DNA of 24,062 nucleotides from Methylococcaceae bacterium. GTDB lineage: Bacteria; Pseudomonadota; Gammaproteobacteria; Methylococcales; Methylomonadaceae. Below, one piece after another: positions 9,092-17,100 of this stretch (positions are counted from its first letter, which is position 1; each line of letters opens with the position of its first letter). The stretch lies in assembly GCA_947505055.1 (NCBI GenBank), contig CANNLO010000030.1, forward strand, positions 1-24,062. Reading direction: 5' to 3'. The position numbers were made by a program, and so were the translations under genes. A model generated the notes under the pieces. The model searched no databases, was not told the origin of the DNA, and saw nothing but the letters and a program-made list of their open reading frames with translations.

Positions 9092-9144
9092 TTTGTAGGA
9101 GCGGCTTTAGCCGCGATAATCGCGGCTAAAGCCGCTCCTACAAA
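9092..9144. repeat. REP-like perfect palindrome (GTAG family)
   Basis: Two perfect 26-bp arms (9092-9117 and 9119-9144) are separated by one base. Each arm contains GTAGGAGCGGCTTTAGCCGC, itself a small hairpin (GCGGC-TTTA-GCCGC). A second, decayed copy occurs at 11198-11245. Elements of this GTAG form are known as extragenic repeats in gammaproteobacteria. No T-run follows, so intrinsic termination is unlikely; it may stabilise the upstream mRNA or be a mobile repeat spread by a RAYT transposase. The rest of the 262-bp gap (9145-9338) is very AT-rich, with an ATTTATTT inverted repeat at 9275-9291 and TATATAA near 9308 as a possible -10. No ORF is visible there. Confidence 0.85.
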
Positions 9145-9338
9145 GTGTAACCAACCAATTGAACCCCGTTAGAATGCTTTAGTTATTTCAATTTTCTAAC
9201 TTGTAATAAACTATGCACATCGGGTAAAATATCAAAAAAAATAAGGATTTAAATCTACGTGTTCTGTAAAGTCAATTTATTTAAAATAAATGATTAAACA
9301 ATTAATCTATATAAATCAAAATGGGTGAATAATAAATA

Positions 9339-10289
9339 ATGACAAAAACAGCACTCATTACCGGCATTGGTGGTCAAGATGGTGCCTACTTGGCGCAACT
9401 TCTGGTTGGTAAAGGTTACAGGGTTTTTGGTACCTCGAGGGACGCAGGGGTATCGCGTTTTGATTCGCTAGAAAAGCTGGGTATTGCCAAGCAGGTTAAG
9501 TTGCTTTCGATGGCGCCGCATGATTTTAAAAGCACATTAACCGTTATCTCTAAAGTTCAGCCGGACGAGATATACCATCTGGCAGGACAATCATCGGTGG
9601 GTTTGTCATTTGAGCAGCCCTCAGAAACCATAGAGAGCATCACCATCGGCACGCTTAATATTCTTGAGGCGCTGCGATTTTTAAAGTTACCGGCAAAATT
9701 TTACCACGCGAGCTCAAGTGAATGCTTTGGTGATACCAATGGGGCACCCGCTAACGAAAATACCGCCTTTGACCCCGTAAGTCCTTATGCGGTGGCAAAA
9801 TCATCAGCGCATTGGCTGGTAAGAAACTACCGTGAAGCCCACAACATGTTTGCTGCGAATGGTATTTTGTTTAATCATGAATCAGAACTACGGCCAGAAC
9901 GTTTTGTAACGCAAAAAGTGGTTCGTGCCGCCGCCAGAATAGCAAAAGGATCCACAGAAAAATTAACCTTGGGCGATTTAAGCATCTCGCGTGATTGGGG
10001 TTGGGCGCCAGAATATGTAGAGGCCATGTGGCTGATATTACAAGCCGACCAAGCTGACGACTTTGTTATCGCGACCGGTGAAGCCAATTCGCTAAAGGAT
10101 TTTGTTGCTCAGGCTTTTGCCTGCTTTGGCTTGGATTGGACAGAGCATGTATTGCATGACGAACAACTCATGCGCCCCAACGAAATTGCATTAAGCCAGG
10201 GTAATCCGGACAAAGCCCACCAAATTCTGGGCTGGAAGGCCAGTAAGCATATGCGGGATGTGGTTAAAATTCTTTGTGGTGTAAAATAG
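9339..10289 (+). CDS. GDP-mannose 4,6-dehydratase-like SDR (divergent GMD paralog)
   Basis: A 316-residue extended SDR clearly related to gmd but about 55 residues shorter and divergent. The Rossmann motif GIGGQDGAYLAQLL is intact. The catalytic set is present as SSSE (Ser where GMD has Thr) and YAVAK. NHESELRPERFVTQKV replaces [15 protein letters not shown], and the GMD cofactor segment [11 protein letters not shown] is replaced by TSRDAGVSRFDSL, so NADP contacts probably differ. The insertion that GMD has after its YSVREF segment is missing here (NSLKDFVAQAF leads directly to NPDKAHQILGW). It may be a second GDP-mannose dehydratase or a GDP-4-keto-6-deoxymannose reductase (Rmd-like) making GDP-D-rhamnose; sequence reading cannot decide. 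Its 5' region is AT-rich with a weak GGGTGA ribosome site. It is followed by the second export permease. Confidence 0.85.
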   Translation: MTKTALITGIGGQDGAYLAQLLVGKGYRVFGTSRDAGVSRFDSLEKLGIAKQVKLLSMAPHDFKSTLTVISKVQPDEIYHLAGQSSVGLSFEQPSETIESITIGTLNILEALRFLKLPAKFYHASSSECFGDTNGAPANENTAFDPVSPYAVAKSSAHWLVRNYREAHNMFAANGILFNHESELRPERFVTQKVVRAAARIAKGSTEKLTLGDLSISRDWGWAPEYVEAMWLILQADQADDFVIATGEANSLKDFVAQAFACFGLDWTEHVLHDEQLMRPNEIALSQGNPDKAHQILGWKASKHMRDVVKILCGVK

Positions 10290-10357
10290 ACTAACCAATT
10301 AGTTAATTGTTTTTGGCTCGTACTTGCTTGGTTATTTGCCATAACCCAATAATCAAA

Positions 10358-10362
10358 AAGGA
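10358..10362 (+). promoter_or_regulatory. Shine-Dalgarno supporting GTG start at 10370
   Basis: AAGGA sits 7 bases before GTG 10370. The frame is open farther upstream to 10307, but a start there would add 21 residues with no family resemblance and no ribosome site. Confidence 0.6.
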
Positions 10363-10369
10363 ATATTTA

Positions 10370-11164
10370 GTGAAAAATATGCTAATTGCCATCTGGCGAT
10401 ATCGGTATTTTATTTATTCATCCATTAAAACAGATCTTCAGCGTAAATTTATACGGAGTAAATTAGGTGGGCTGTGGATGATTTTAAACCCCTTGTCTCA
10501 GGTGCTTATTTTTGCTTTTGTACTTTCAGCCATCATGGCTGCGCGCTTACCAGGCATAGACAGCCAATACGGTTACGCTATCTATCTAATGGCGGGCACC
10601 TTGGGTTGGTCACTATTTAGCGAAATTATTAACGCTTGCCTGACCTTATTCATTTCAAACGGTAACATTCTTAAGAAACTGGTATTTCCAAGAGTAGCCC
10701 TGCCGATTATTGCCACAGGCAATGCGCTGGTCCACAATATACTGCTTTTTGCCGCCATTTTAATGATATTTGGTATGTTGGGACATTGGCCCAGTATGGC
10801 GCTTATTTGGCTGCCCGTACTAACACTGATTAATATCACCCTTGCGCTGGGCTTGGGCTTGGGCTTGGGTGTGCTTAATGTTTTTATCCGCGACATTGGC
10901 CAGGTTGTGCCTGTATTGTTGCAGTTTGTGTATTGGTTTACCCCGATCGTTTACATGGGCAATATTATTCCTGAACGCTACCAGCACTGGTTGGCGTATA
11001 ACCCCATGATTCCTATCATCACCGGCTATCAAAACATATTGTTGTATAATAAAGAGCCCGAATGGGCAGGAATGGGTGTTATTGCCGGTATATCAGTTAT
11101 CCTGTTGGCTTTTTCCTTGGTGCTGTTTCGCAAAGCCAGCCCGGAAATGGTCGATCAGTTATAA
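10370..11164 (+). CDS. wzm: ABC-2 type polysaccharide export permease (Wzm)
   Basis: Membrane permease of the ABC-transporter route for O-antigen/capsule export. From GTG 10370 it has 264 residues, the usual Wzm length. The N-terminus shows SIKTDLQRKFIRSKLGGLWM and NPLSQVLIFAF, matching the family start. About six transmembrane segments follow, with FIRDIGQVVPVLLQFVYWFTPIVY and NIIPERYQHWLAYNPM near the C-terminal third as in other Wzm proteins. The Wzt ATPase gene follows after 180 bp, so these two form the evident transporter. One membrane segment contains the peptide LGLGLGLG, encoded by a GGGCTT tandem repeat (10849-10869). It is only distantly similar to the permease at 602, so the pair does not look like a recent duplication. 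Assignment is secure. Confidence 0.93.
   Translation: MKNMLIAIWRYRYFIYSSIKTDLQRKFIRSKLGGLWMILNPLSQVLIFAFVLSAIMAARLPGIDSQYGYAIYLMAGTLGWSLFSEIINACLTLFISNGNILKKLVFPRVALPIIATGNALVHNILLFAAILMIFGMLGHWPSMALIWLPVLTLINITLALGLGLGLGVLNVFIRDIGQVVPVLLQFVYWFTPIVYMGNIIPERYQHWLAYNPMIPIITGYQNILLYNKEPEWAGMGVIAGISVILLAFSLVLFRKASPEMVDQL
10849..10869 (+). repeat. GGGCTT hexanucleotide tandem repeat inside wzm
   Basis: Three and a half copies of GGGCTT encode alternating Leu-Gly in a transmembrane segment. Gain or loss of a unit would keep the frame and change the helix by two residues. Confidence 0.8.
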
Positions 11165-11197
11165 CAAATACAAATACCCTGTAGGCACCGTAGGAGT

Positions 11198-11245
11198 GTA
11201 GGAGCGGCTTTAGCCGCGAAAATCCCAACCAAAGCCATTCCCTGA
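11198..11245. repeat. Decayed copy of the GTAG REP-like element
   Basis: The left half (11198-11219) repeats the arm at 9095-9116 exactly. The right half (11224-11245) still aligns with the second arm, keeping AAAGCC and TCC, but has many substitutions, so the long hairpin is lost. It lies between wzm and wzt. Extra GTAGG fragments just upstream (11181-11195) suggest earlier partial copies. Confidence 0.75.
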
Positions 11246-11264
11246 AAAAGACAAATAATAAACA

Positions 11265-11296
11265 TGTAGGGTGGGCAACGCTTTTTTGCCCACGCC
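11265..11296. repeat. Second interspersed hairpin repeat (GTGGGCAA type)
   Basis: GTGGGCAA at 11271-11278 pairs with TTGCCCAC at 11286-11293 around a 7-base loop, preceded by TGTAGG. I recall this GTAGGGTGGGCAA form as a common intergenic repeat in several bacterial genomes, but did not check. The T-run lies inside the loop, not after the stem, so it does not look like a terminator for wzm. Confidence 0.65.
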
Positions 11297-11344
11297 ATAA
11301 TCTATAAAAAAAAATAAAACAATGATCAATACGGTAAACCAACA

Positions 11345-12595
11345 ATGAGCGGCCAATTACACGTACACAACCTGGGCAAATCGTATCGAAAATGGGGTAG
11401 TGAATTACGACGGATCGCTTCGTGGTTTTTGCCGTTTATACGACCACGTGAAGAACATTGGGTGCTTAAAGATGTTAGCTTTTCTATCAACCCCGGTGAG
11501 GCCGTGGGTATTATCGGTCAAAATGGCGCGGGCAAAAGTACCCTGCTTAAGCTTATTACAGGCACCACCAGTCCTACTCAAGGCCAGGTTCAGTTACAAG
11601 GACGAGTTGCAGCCATACTTGAATTAAGTATGGGGTTTAGCCCAGACCTTACCGGACGGCAAAATGCCTACCATTCAGCAGGCCTGATGGGTCATAGTCG
11701 GGCAGCTATTGAACGAGTGATGCCCCAGATAGAAGCCTTTGCCGAAGTCGGGGAGTATTTTGACCAACCGACCCGAACCTATTCCAGTGGTATGCAAATG
11801 CGCGTCGCGTTTAGCGTAGTAACAGCCTTTAAACCCGATCTGCTGATTATTGATGAAGCACTCTCGGTCGGCGACAGTTATTTTCAGCATAAAAGCTTTG
11901 ACCGGATTCGTCAATTTAGAGACGAAGGCGTCTCAATTATGTTTGTTACCCATAGCATGGGTGCTATTCAGTCTTTATGCGACCGAGTTATTTTGCTGGA
12001 TAAAGGGCGCGTACTTAAAGACGGCTTGCCAGACGAAGTCGTGGATTACTACAACGCCATGATCGCCGAAAAAGAAAACGCCAAAATGACGATTGAACAG
12101 CGTCGTGATAAAGATGGCTGGTTACTCACTAAAAGTGGTACCGGTGAGGCCGTTGTTAAATCGCTTAAATTAGTTGATGCAGCATCCGGTCAAGAATTAG
12201 CGGTTGCACAAGTTGGGCAAGCCGTAGAATTATTGCTTGAAGCGACGATACAAGCCGATATACCTCAGTTAGTGCTGGGTTATATGATCCGCGACAAGCA
12301 AGGCCATGTAGTCTGGGGCACCAACACCTGGCATACACGACAAATACAAGAAAATGTAAAGTCAGGTGACATTGTTATTTTTAAGTTGCCTTTTACTTGC
12401 ACATTGGGTCCAGGGTCATACTCGGTGTCGCCTGCTTTGTGTAGTGCGGATACCCATTTAATCAATAATTATGAGTGGACGGATAATCTATTAGTATTTG
12501 ATGTTATCAATGTAGGCCAAGGTTTTTTTATAGGGACTAATTGGCTGGATGCTGAGTTTAATATAGCACGCCACAATAAAACGGAATTATCTTAA
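11345..12595 (+). CDS. wzt: Polysaccharide ABC transporter ATPase with C-terminal substrate-binding domain (Wzt)
   Basis: ATPase that powers export of the finished glycan with Wzm. The nucleotide-binding domain covers residues 1-245: Walker A GQNGAGKST at 58-66, signature YSSGMQMRVAF at 146-156, Walker B LLIIDE at 166-171 and the switch His203. Residues about 268-408 form a beta-rich extension of the Wzt C-terminal type, including LVLGYMIRDKQGHVVWGTNT and GPGSYSVSPALCS. In the E. coli O8/O9a systems this domain recognises the modified non-reducing end, which links export to chain termination. The total of 416 residues fits two-domain Wzt. The stop overlaps the next ATG by one base, so it is coupled to the FkbM methyltransferase, as expected if that enzyme makes the end group read by Wzt. 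The specific ligand is unknown. Confidence 0.96.
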   Translation: MSGQLHVHNLGKSYRKWGSELRRIASWFLPFIRPREEHWVLKDVSFSINPGEAVGIIGQNGAGKSTLLKLITGTTSPTQGQVQLQGRVAAILELSMGFSPDLTGRQNAYHSAGLMGHSRAAIERVMPQIEAFAEVGEYFDQPTRTYSSGMQMRVAFSVVTAFKPDLLIIDEALSVGDSYFQHKSFDRIRQFRDEGVSIMFVTHSMGAIQSLCDRVILLDKGRVLKDGLPDEVVDYYNAMIAEKENAKMTIEQRRDKDGWLLTKSGTGEAVVKSLKLVDAASGQELAVAQVGQAVELLLEATIQADIPQLVLGYMIRDKQGHVVWGTNTWHTRQIQENVKSGDIVIFKLPFTCTLGPGSYSVSPALCSADTHLINNYEWTDNLLVFDVINVGQGFFIGTNWLDAEFNIARHNKTELS

Positions 12596-14193
12596 TGAGT
12601 TTTATCTCTTACGCTCAAAATTTTGAGGATGTAATGCTTTGGCGTGCCCTTAAGCACGTAAAAAAGGGTGTTTATGTAGATGTCGGGGCGCAACATCCGG
12701 TTATTGATTCGGTGAGTAAAGCCTTTTACGAAAACGGTTGGCGTGGCATCCACTTTGAGCCTGTGCCCTACTATGCAGCGCTATTACGCCAAGACAGGCC
12801 TGATGAAGTTGTGATGGAAGTGGCTCTTGCAGATGTTGAAGGTACGTTAGAGCTTAATGTAATAGCTGAAACCGGTCTTAGTACTGCGGTAAATGATTAT
12901 GCCCAACGACATCACGATGAAAATGGCTTTGAATCACAAAAGATCCAAGTACCGGTTTTAACTTTAAAATCAGCTTTGCATTCACTTGAAGGTAAAGCCG
13001 TTCATTGGTTAAAAATTGATGTAGAAGGACTGGAAGAAAAAGTCCTAAAAGGTTGGGATAGCCGAGTCTTACGCCCTTGGGTTATGGTTGTTGAAGCCAC
13101 CATTCCAAATTCACCGGAGGTAAATTACGTAAACTGGGAGCCCATGCTTATAGCCGCGGATTATCAGTTTGTTTATTTCGACGGACTTAATCGTTTTTAT
13201 GTGGCTAAAGAACATAGGAAACTCGTTAAGGCTTTTTCTTGCCCGCCCAATGTGTTTGATGATATTGATTTGGGCGGAAGTTCATATATGTGTCGCGGCC
13301 TGATAGCGTCGCATCAAGCTCGCGAGGCAGAACTTGCGGCTGAGCGCCAAAGTTCAGAAAGCTTGGCGGCTCAACACAGTGAATGGTTGCAAAATGAATG
13401 GAATGTATCCAAACAACGAATTGAAGAGCTGAGCAAAAGTACCGGACGATTAGAAACAGAATTAGCGTCCGAGGAACAAAAAGCGGGCGGTCTTGCTGCG
13501 CAACTAGCGTCCGAGGAACAAAAAGCGGGCGGTCTTGCTGCGCAACTAGCGGCCGAGGAACAAAAAGCATGCAGTCTTGCCAATCAACTCACCCAAGCAA
13601 ATAAACAGCGTATTCAGCAACAAGCACACGCCCAATGGTTACAAAACGAATGGAATGCCGAAAAAGTAAAAAACAACGAACTTAAGCAATCGCAACAGCA
13701 TTGGCAAACGTTGGCGAATGCCTATAACCAAGAACGTAAAGCTCTTTATGCCAGTCACTCATGGCGTATCACCAGGCCACTGCGCTTAATAACAACAGGC
13801 TTTAGAATGCTCTTTAAAGCCTTGCTTACCATCCCCAAAGCAATCTGGTGGTTAGTTAAATGGCCTTTTAAACTCATACTGTCTGCCTTAATTCGCTGCA
13901 CAATTAAACACCCTGCACTTAAATCAGGCATAGGTGCTTGGTTAAAAAACTATCCATCGTTATTTACACATTCCTTACTGTTTGCCAGAGCGCGGGGGAT
14001 TAACATTGATGGAAAATCACCAGTAATCCCTATCATTACAACTCCGCAGCCGCAACACGCTGAGTTGCAAGAGCCTCCAGAACCATTAGTGGTAGAAAAG
14101 ACTCCAGATTTAACAAACCTGACGCCGCGTGCCCGTCGGATTTATCTTGATCTTAAAGAAGCAAAGGTTGCTAGTAATAAGGAGAACAGTTAA
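12595..14193 (+). CDS. FkbM-family methyltransferase with long coiled coil and hydrophobic tail
   Basis: SAM-dependent methyltransferase fused to a coiled coil, 532 residues. The FkbM domain covers residues 1-225: ISYAQNFEDVMLWRAL, the SAM loop VYVDVGAQHP at 27-36, FEPVP at 54-58 and LKIDVEG at 139-145. Residues about 240-385 are a charged helical coiled coil. It contains three 14-residue repeats at 290-331 and two WLQNEWN blocks at 264 and 348. SHSWRITRPLR at 388-397 then leads into an amphipathic/hydrophobic region (398-435) that could bind the membrane. This order of methyltransferase, coiled coil and membrane-binding end recalls WbdD of ABC-dependent O-antigens, where the coil sets chain length, though WbdD has no FkbM domain and also a kinase. 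It is coupled by TAATG overlaps to wzt before and the triple glycosyltransferase after. The FkbM assignment is secure; the ruler role is inferred. Confidence 0.92.
   Translation: MSFISYAQNFEDVMLWRALKHVKKGVYVDVGAQHPVIDSVSKAFYENGWRGIHFEPVPYYAALLRQDRPDEVVMEVALADVEGTLELNVIAETGLSTAVNDYAQRHHDENGFESQKIQVPVLTLKSALHSLEGKAVHWLKIDVEGLEEKVLKGWDSRVLRPWVMVVEATIPNSPEVNYVNWEPMLIAADYQFVYFDGLNRFYVAKEHRKLVKAFSCPPNVFDDIDLGGSSYMCRGLIASHQAREAELAAERQSSESLAAQHSEWLQNEWNVSKQRIEELSKSTGRLETELASEEQKAGGLAAQLASEEQKAGGLAAQLAAEEQKACSLANQLTQANKQRIQQQAHAQWLQNEWNAEKVKNNELKQSQQHWQTLANAYNQERKALYASHSWRITRPLRLITTGFRMLFKALLTIPKAIWWLVKWPFKLILSALIRCTIKHPALKSGIGAWLKNYPSLFTHSLLFARARGINIDGKSPVIPIITTPQPQHAELQEPPEPLVVEKTPDLTNLTPRARRIYLDLKEAKVASNKENS
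13462..13587 (+). repeat. Three 42-bp tandem repeats coding two heptads each
   Basis: Units at 13462-13503, 13504-13545 and 13546-13587. The first two differ at a single base (TTAGCG/CTAGCG start); the third has diverged at both ends of its second half. Each unit encodes LASEEQKAGGLAAQ or a close variant, 14 residues, so coil phase is kept. Confidence 0.95.
14179..14184 (+). promoter_or_regulatory. Strong Shine-Dalgarno for the triple glycosyltransferase
   Basis: AAGGAG lies 8 bases before ATG 14193, within the end of the preceding gene. It is one of the best ribosome sites in the window and supports the chosen start. Confidence 0.6.
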
Positions 14194-17100
14194 TGCGTAT
14201 TGTGATTGACATGCAAGGTGCGCAGGCTGACAACCGGCAACGCGGCATTGGTCGTTATACGTTTTCACTGTCTCAGGCAATTGTCCGCAGTCGTGGTACC
14301 CATGAAGTATATATTTCCCTTAATGGATTATTTCCAGAAACGATAGAGCCCATTCGTTCGGCCTTTGATAAATTGCTACCACAAGAACATATCCGTATCT
14401 GGCAGACACCAGGCCCGGTAAATAGTCTAGGTAAGGAAAATGACAGGCATTGCGACGCTGCTGAATTGGTTCATGAAGCTTTTTTAGCGAGTCTTAATCC
14501 TGATGTTGTTATCGTTAGTAGTTTGTTTGAAGGGTTAGGTGACAATGCAGTCACCAGTGTCGGCACGCTAAGCAATACGATACCAACAGCCGTTATTTTA
14601 TATGATTTAATTCCATTGATTAATAGGCATCCATACCTTGAAAACCCAGTAGTCGAGGCATGGTATGAGAACAAGCTTGATCACTTGCGTCGTGCAGATT
14701 TGTTATTGGCGATTTCAGAATCATCACGTCAAGAAGGCATCCGTTATCTTAATTTTACTGATGAAGCGTGCGTTAATATCTCAACCGCTGCCGACATCCA
14801 TTTTAAACCAAAACAAGTAAGTATTGAACATGAGGCAGAAGTACGCCAGCGCTACGGTTTGCTTAAGTCCTTCGTGATGTACACGGGTGGTATTGATCAC
14901 AGAAAAAATATTGAAGGGTTGATTCGTGCATACGCCAAATTGCCTCAGCAGCTCCGCACCAGTCACCAATTAGCGATAGTCTGTTCCATTCAGCAGACCA
15001 GCCGAACTGCATTGGAAAATCTAGCCAAGGAAGTAGGGCTGAAGGCTGATGAATTGGTGTTAACTGGATTTGTATCTGAAGAAGATTTGCTGACACTCTA
15101 TAATCTTTGTAAGGCATTTGTATTTCCTTCATGGCATGAAGGTTTTGGATTACCTGCGTTGGAAGCCATGTCCTGTGGTCGGGCAGTAATCGGTGCCAAT
15201 ACCTCTAGTTTACCCGAAGTGATTGGCAGGGATGATGCACTGTTCGATCCTATGGATGATACAGCGATTACTGAAAAACTAACGCTAGTTTTGACTGATG
15301 ATGCATTCCGGTCAGAGCTGGAACAGCACGGACTGGAGCAGGCAAAACGATTTTCTTGGGACAGCAGCGCACAACTTGCAATTACTGCACTAGAAGCAAT
15401 GCATTTAAACAAAGTCAGCACTGCACTGACAAACACAATATTAGTAAGGCGCCCCAAGATGGCTTATGTCTCGCCGCTGCCGCCGGAACGCAGTGGGATA
15501 AGTGATTACAGTGCCGAGCTTTTACCCGAGTTATCACGCCATTACGATATTGATGTGATCGTGGCACAAGATTTTGTATCTAATCCTTGGGTCAATGCCA
15601 ATTGCACGCTACGCAGTGTGGAGTGGCTTAAAGATCATGCTAACACTTATGATCGTGTGCTATACCATTTTGGTAACTCCCATTTCCATCAACACATGTT
15701 TAACTTGTTGGAAGAAGTACCAGGTGTCGTGGTGCTACATGACTTTTCTCTATCTGGTATTGTTGCTCACATGGATATCACTGGTTATCAGCCAGGCTTT
15801 TGGGGACAGTCGCTGTATAAAAGTCATGGCTTTATGTCTGTTCAACAGCGGTTTCAAGCTTTAGACACTGCAGAAGTAGTTTGGAGGTATCCTTGTAACA
15901 CTGATGTGCTTCAGAATGCGTTGGGTGTCATTGTGCATGCTGAAAACTCTCGGAGGCTTGCAACGCAATATTATGGAGACAACGTTGCCGATAAATGGAT
16001 GGTTATTCCTCTTCTTCGTAATCCAGTAATAAATAGTAATCGAGTTGAAGCACGCCACCAACTAAACTTGAATCTTGATGATTTTGTGGTGTGCAGTTTT
16101 GGTTTACTGGGTTCGACCAAGTTAAACCAACGCTTACTGGATGCTTGGCTTAAATCATCATTATCTAAAAATGAACAGTGTAAATTGGTTTTCGTTGGTG
16201 AAAATAACTGTGGTGAATATGGAGCTGAGCTACTTAAAGCTATTGAAAAAAGCAGTTTGGAAAAGCGTATTTATATTACGGGCTGGGCAGATGCTTCAAT
16301 CTTTAGTCAATATTTAGCGGCCGCTGACTTAGGTGTGCAGTTGCGTACGCTATCACGAGGTGAAACCTCCGCAGCAGTCTTGGACTGTATGAATTATGGA
16401 TTACCTACCATAGTTAATGCCAACGGTAGTATGGCCGATTTACCTGATGATGGTGTATTAAAACTGTCGGATGAGTTCGATGATGCTGAGCTGGTTTGTG
16501 CACTGGAGACCCTTTGGCAAAATCCCGATCAACGGCAACAATTCGGAGCTAGGGCAAGAGAGATTATACTGTCGCAGCATAACCCCAGACATTGTGCCGA
16601 TCAATATACACAGGCCATCGAGACGATGTATCAAGTGGCTAGTACAAATGTGTCTGCTTTGGCCCATGCGTTGTGTAGTCTTAATACACCCTCTGCTAAC
16701 TTAGAACCCTTAATATCCCTTGCGGATTCCATTGCACTTTCGATCGCCCCAAGACTCGCCCCTAGACAGTTATTGGTCGATATTTCGGAGTTAGTGCAGC
16801 GCGATTCAAAGAGTGGCATACAACGTGTGGTGCGCAGTATTTTAAGTGAATTGTTAAAACATCCACCAGAGGGCTATCGCATAGAGCCGGTCTATGCTAC
16901 AACAGATCAAGGCTACCGATATGCACGACGTTTCACTTTGCAATTTTTGGGCTGTCCAGAATCAATTTTGTTCGATGACCCGATTGAATTTCGTGCTGGT
17001 GATTTCTTTCTGGGCTTAGATTTACAGCCACAAGTGGTACCAGCGCATCAGGCTTTTTATCAGCAATTACGTAACTACGGGGTACAAGTTCAGTTTGTGG

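Noticed and set aside
9092..9144. Rho-independent terminator after the GT2 gene
   Set aside because: The stem is very strong but no T-run follows on either strand, and a decayed copy elsewhere shows it is an interspersed repeat.
10307..10369. Longer N-terminus of wzm starting at 10307
   Set aside because: The extra 21 residues are unlike the family and have no ribosome site, while AAGGA sits 7 bases before GTG 10370.
11265..11296. Terminator between wzm and wzt
   Set aside because: The T-run is in the loop, the stem is only 8 bp and no T-tract follows it; the sequence looks like an interspersed repeat.
13226..13583. Minus-strand ORFs opposite the coiled-coil repeats
   Set aside because: They are repetitive reflections of the plus-strand heptad repeats, with no ribosome site or family resemblance.
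13462..13587. CRISPR-like array
   Set aside because: The units abut without spacers and are in frame with the coiled coil; they are coding tandem repeats.
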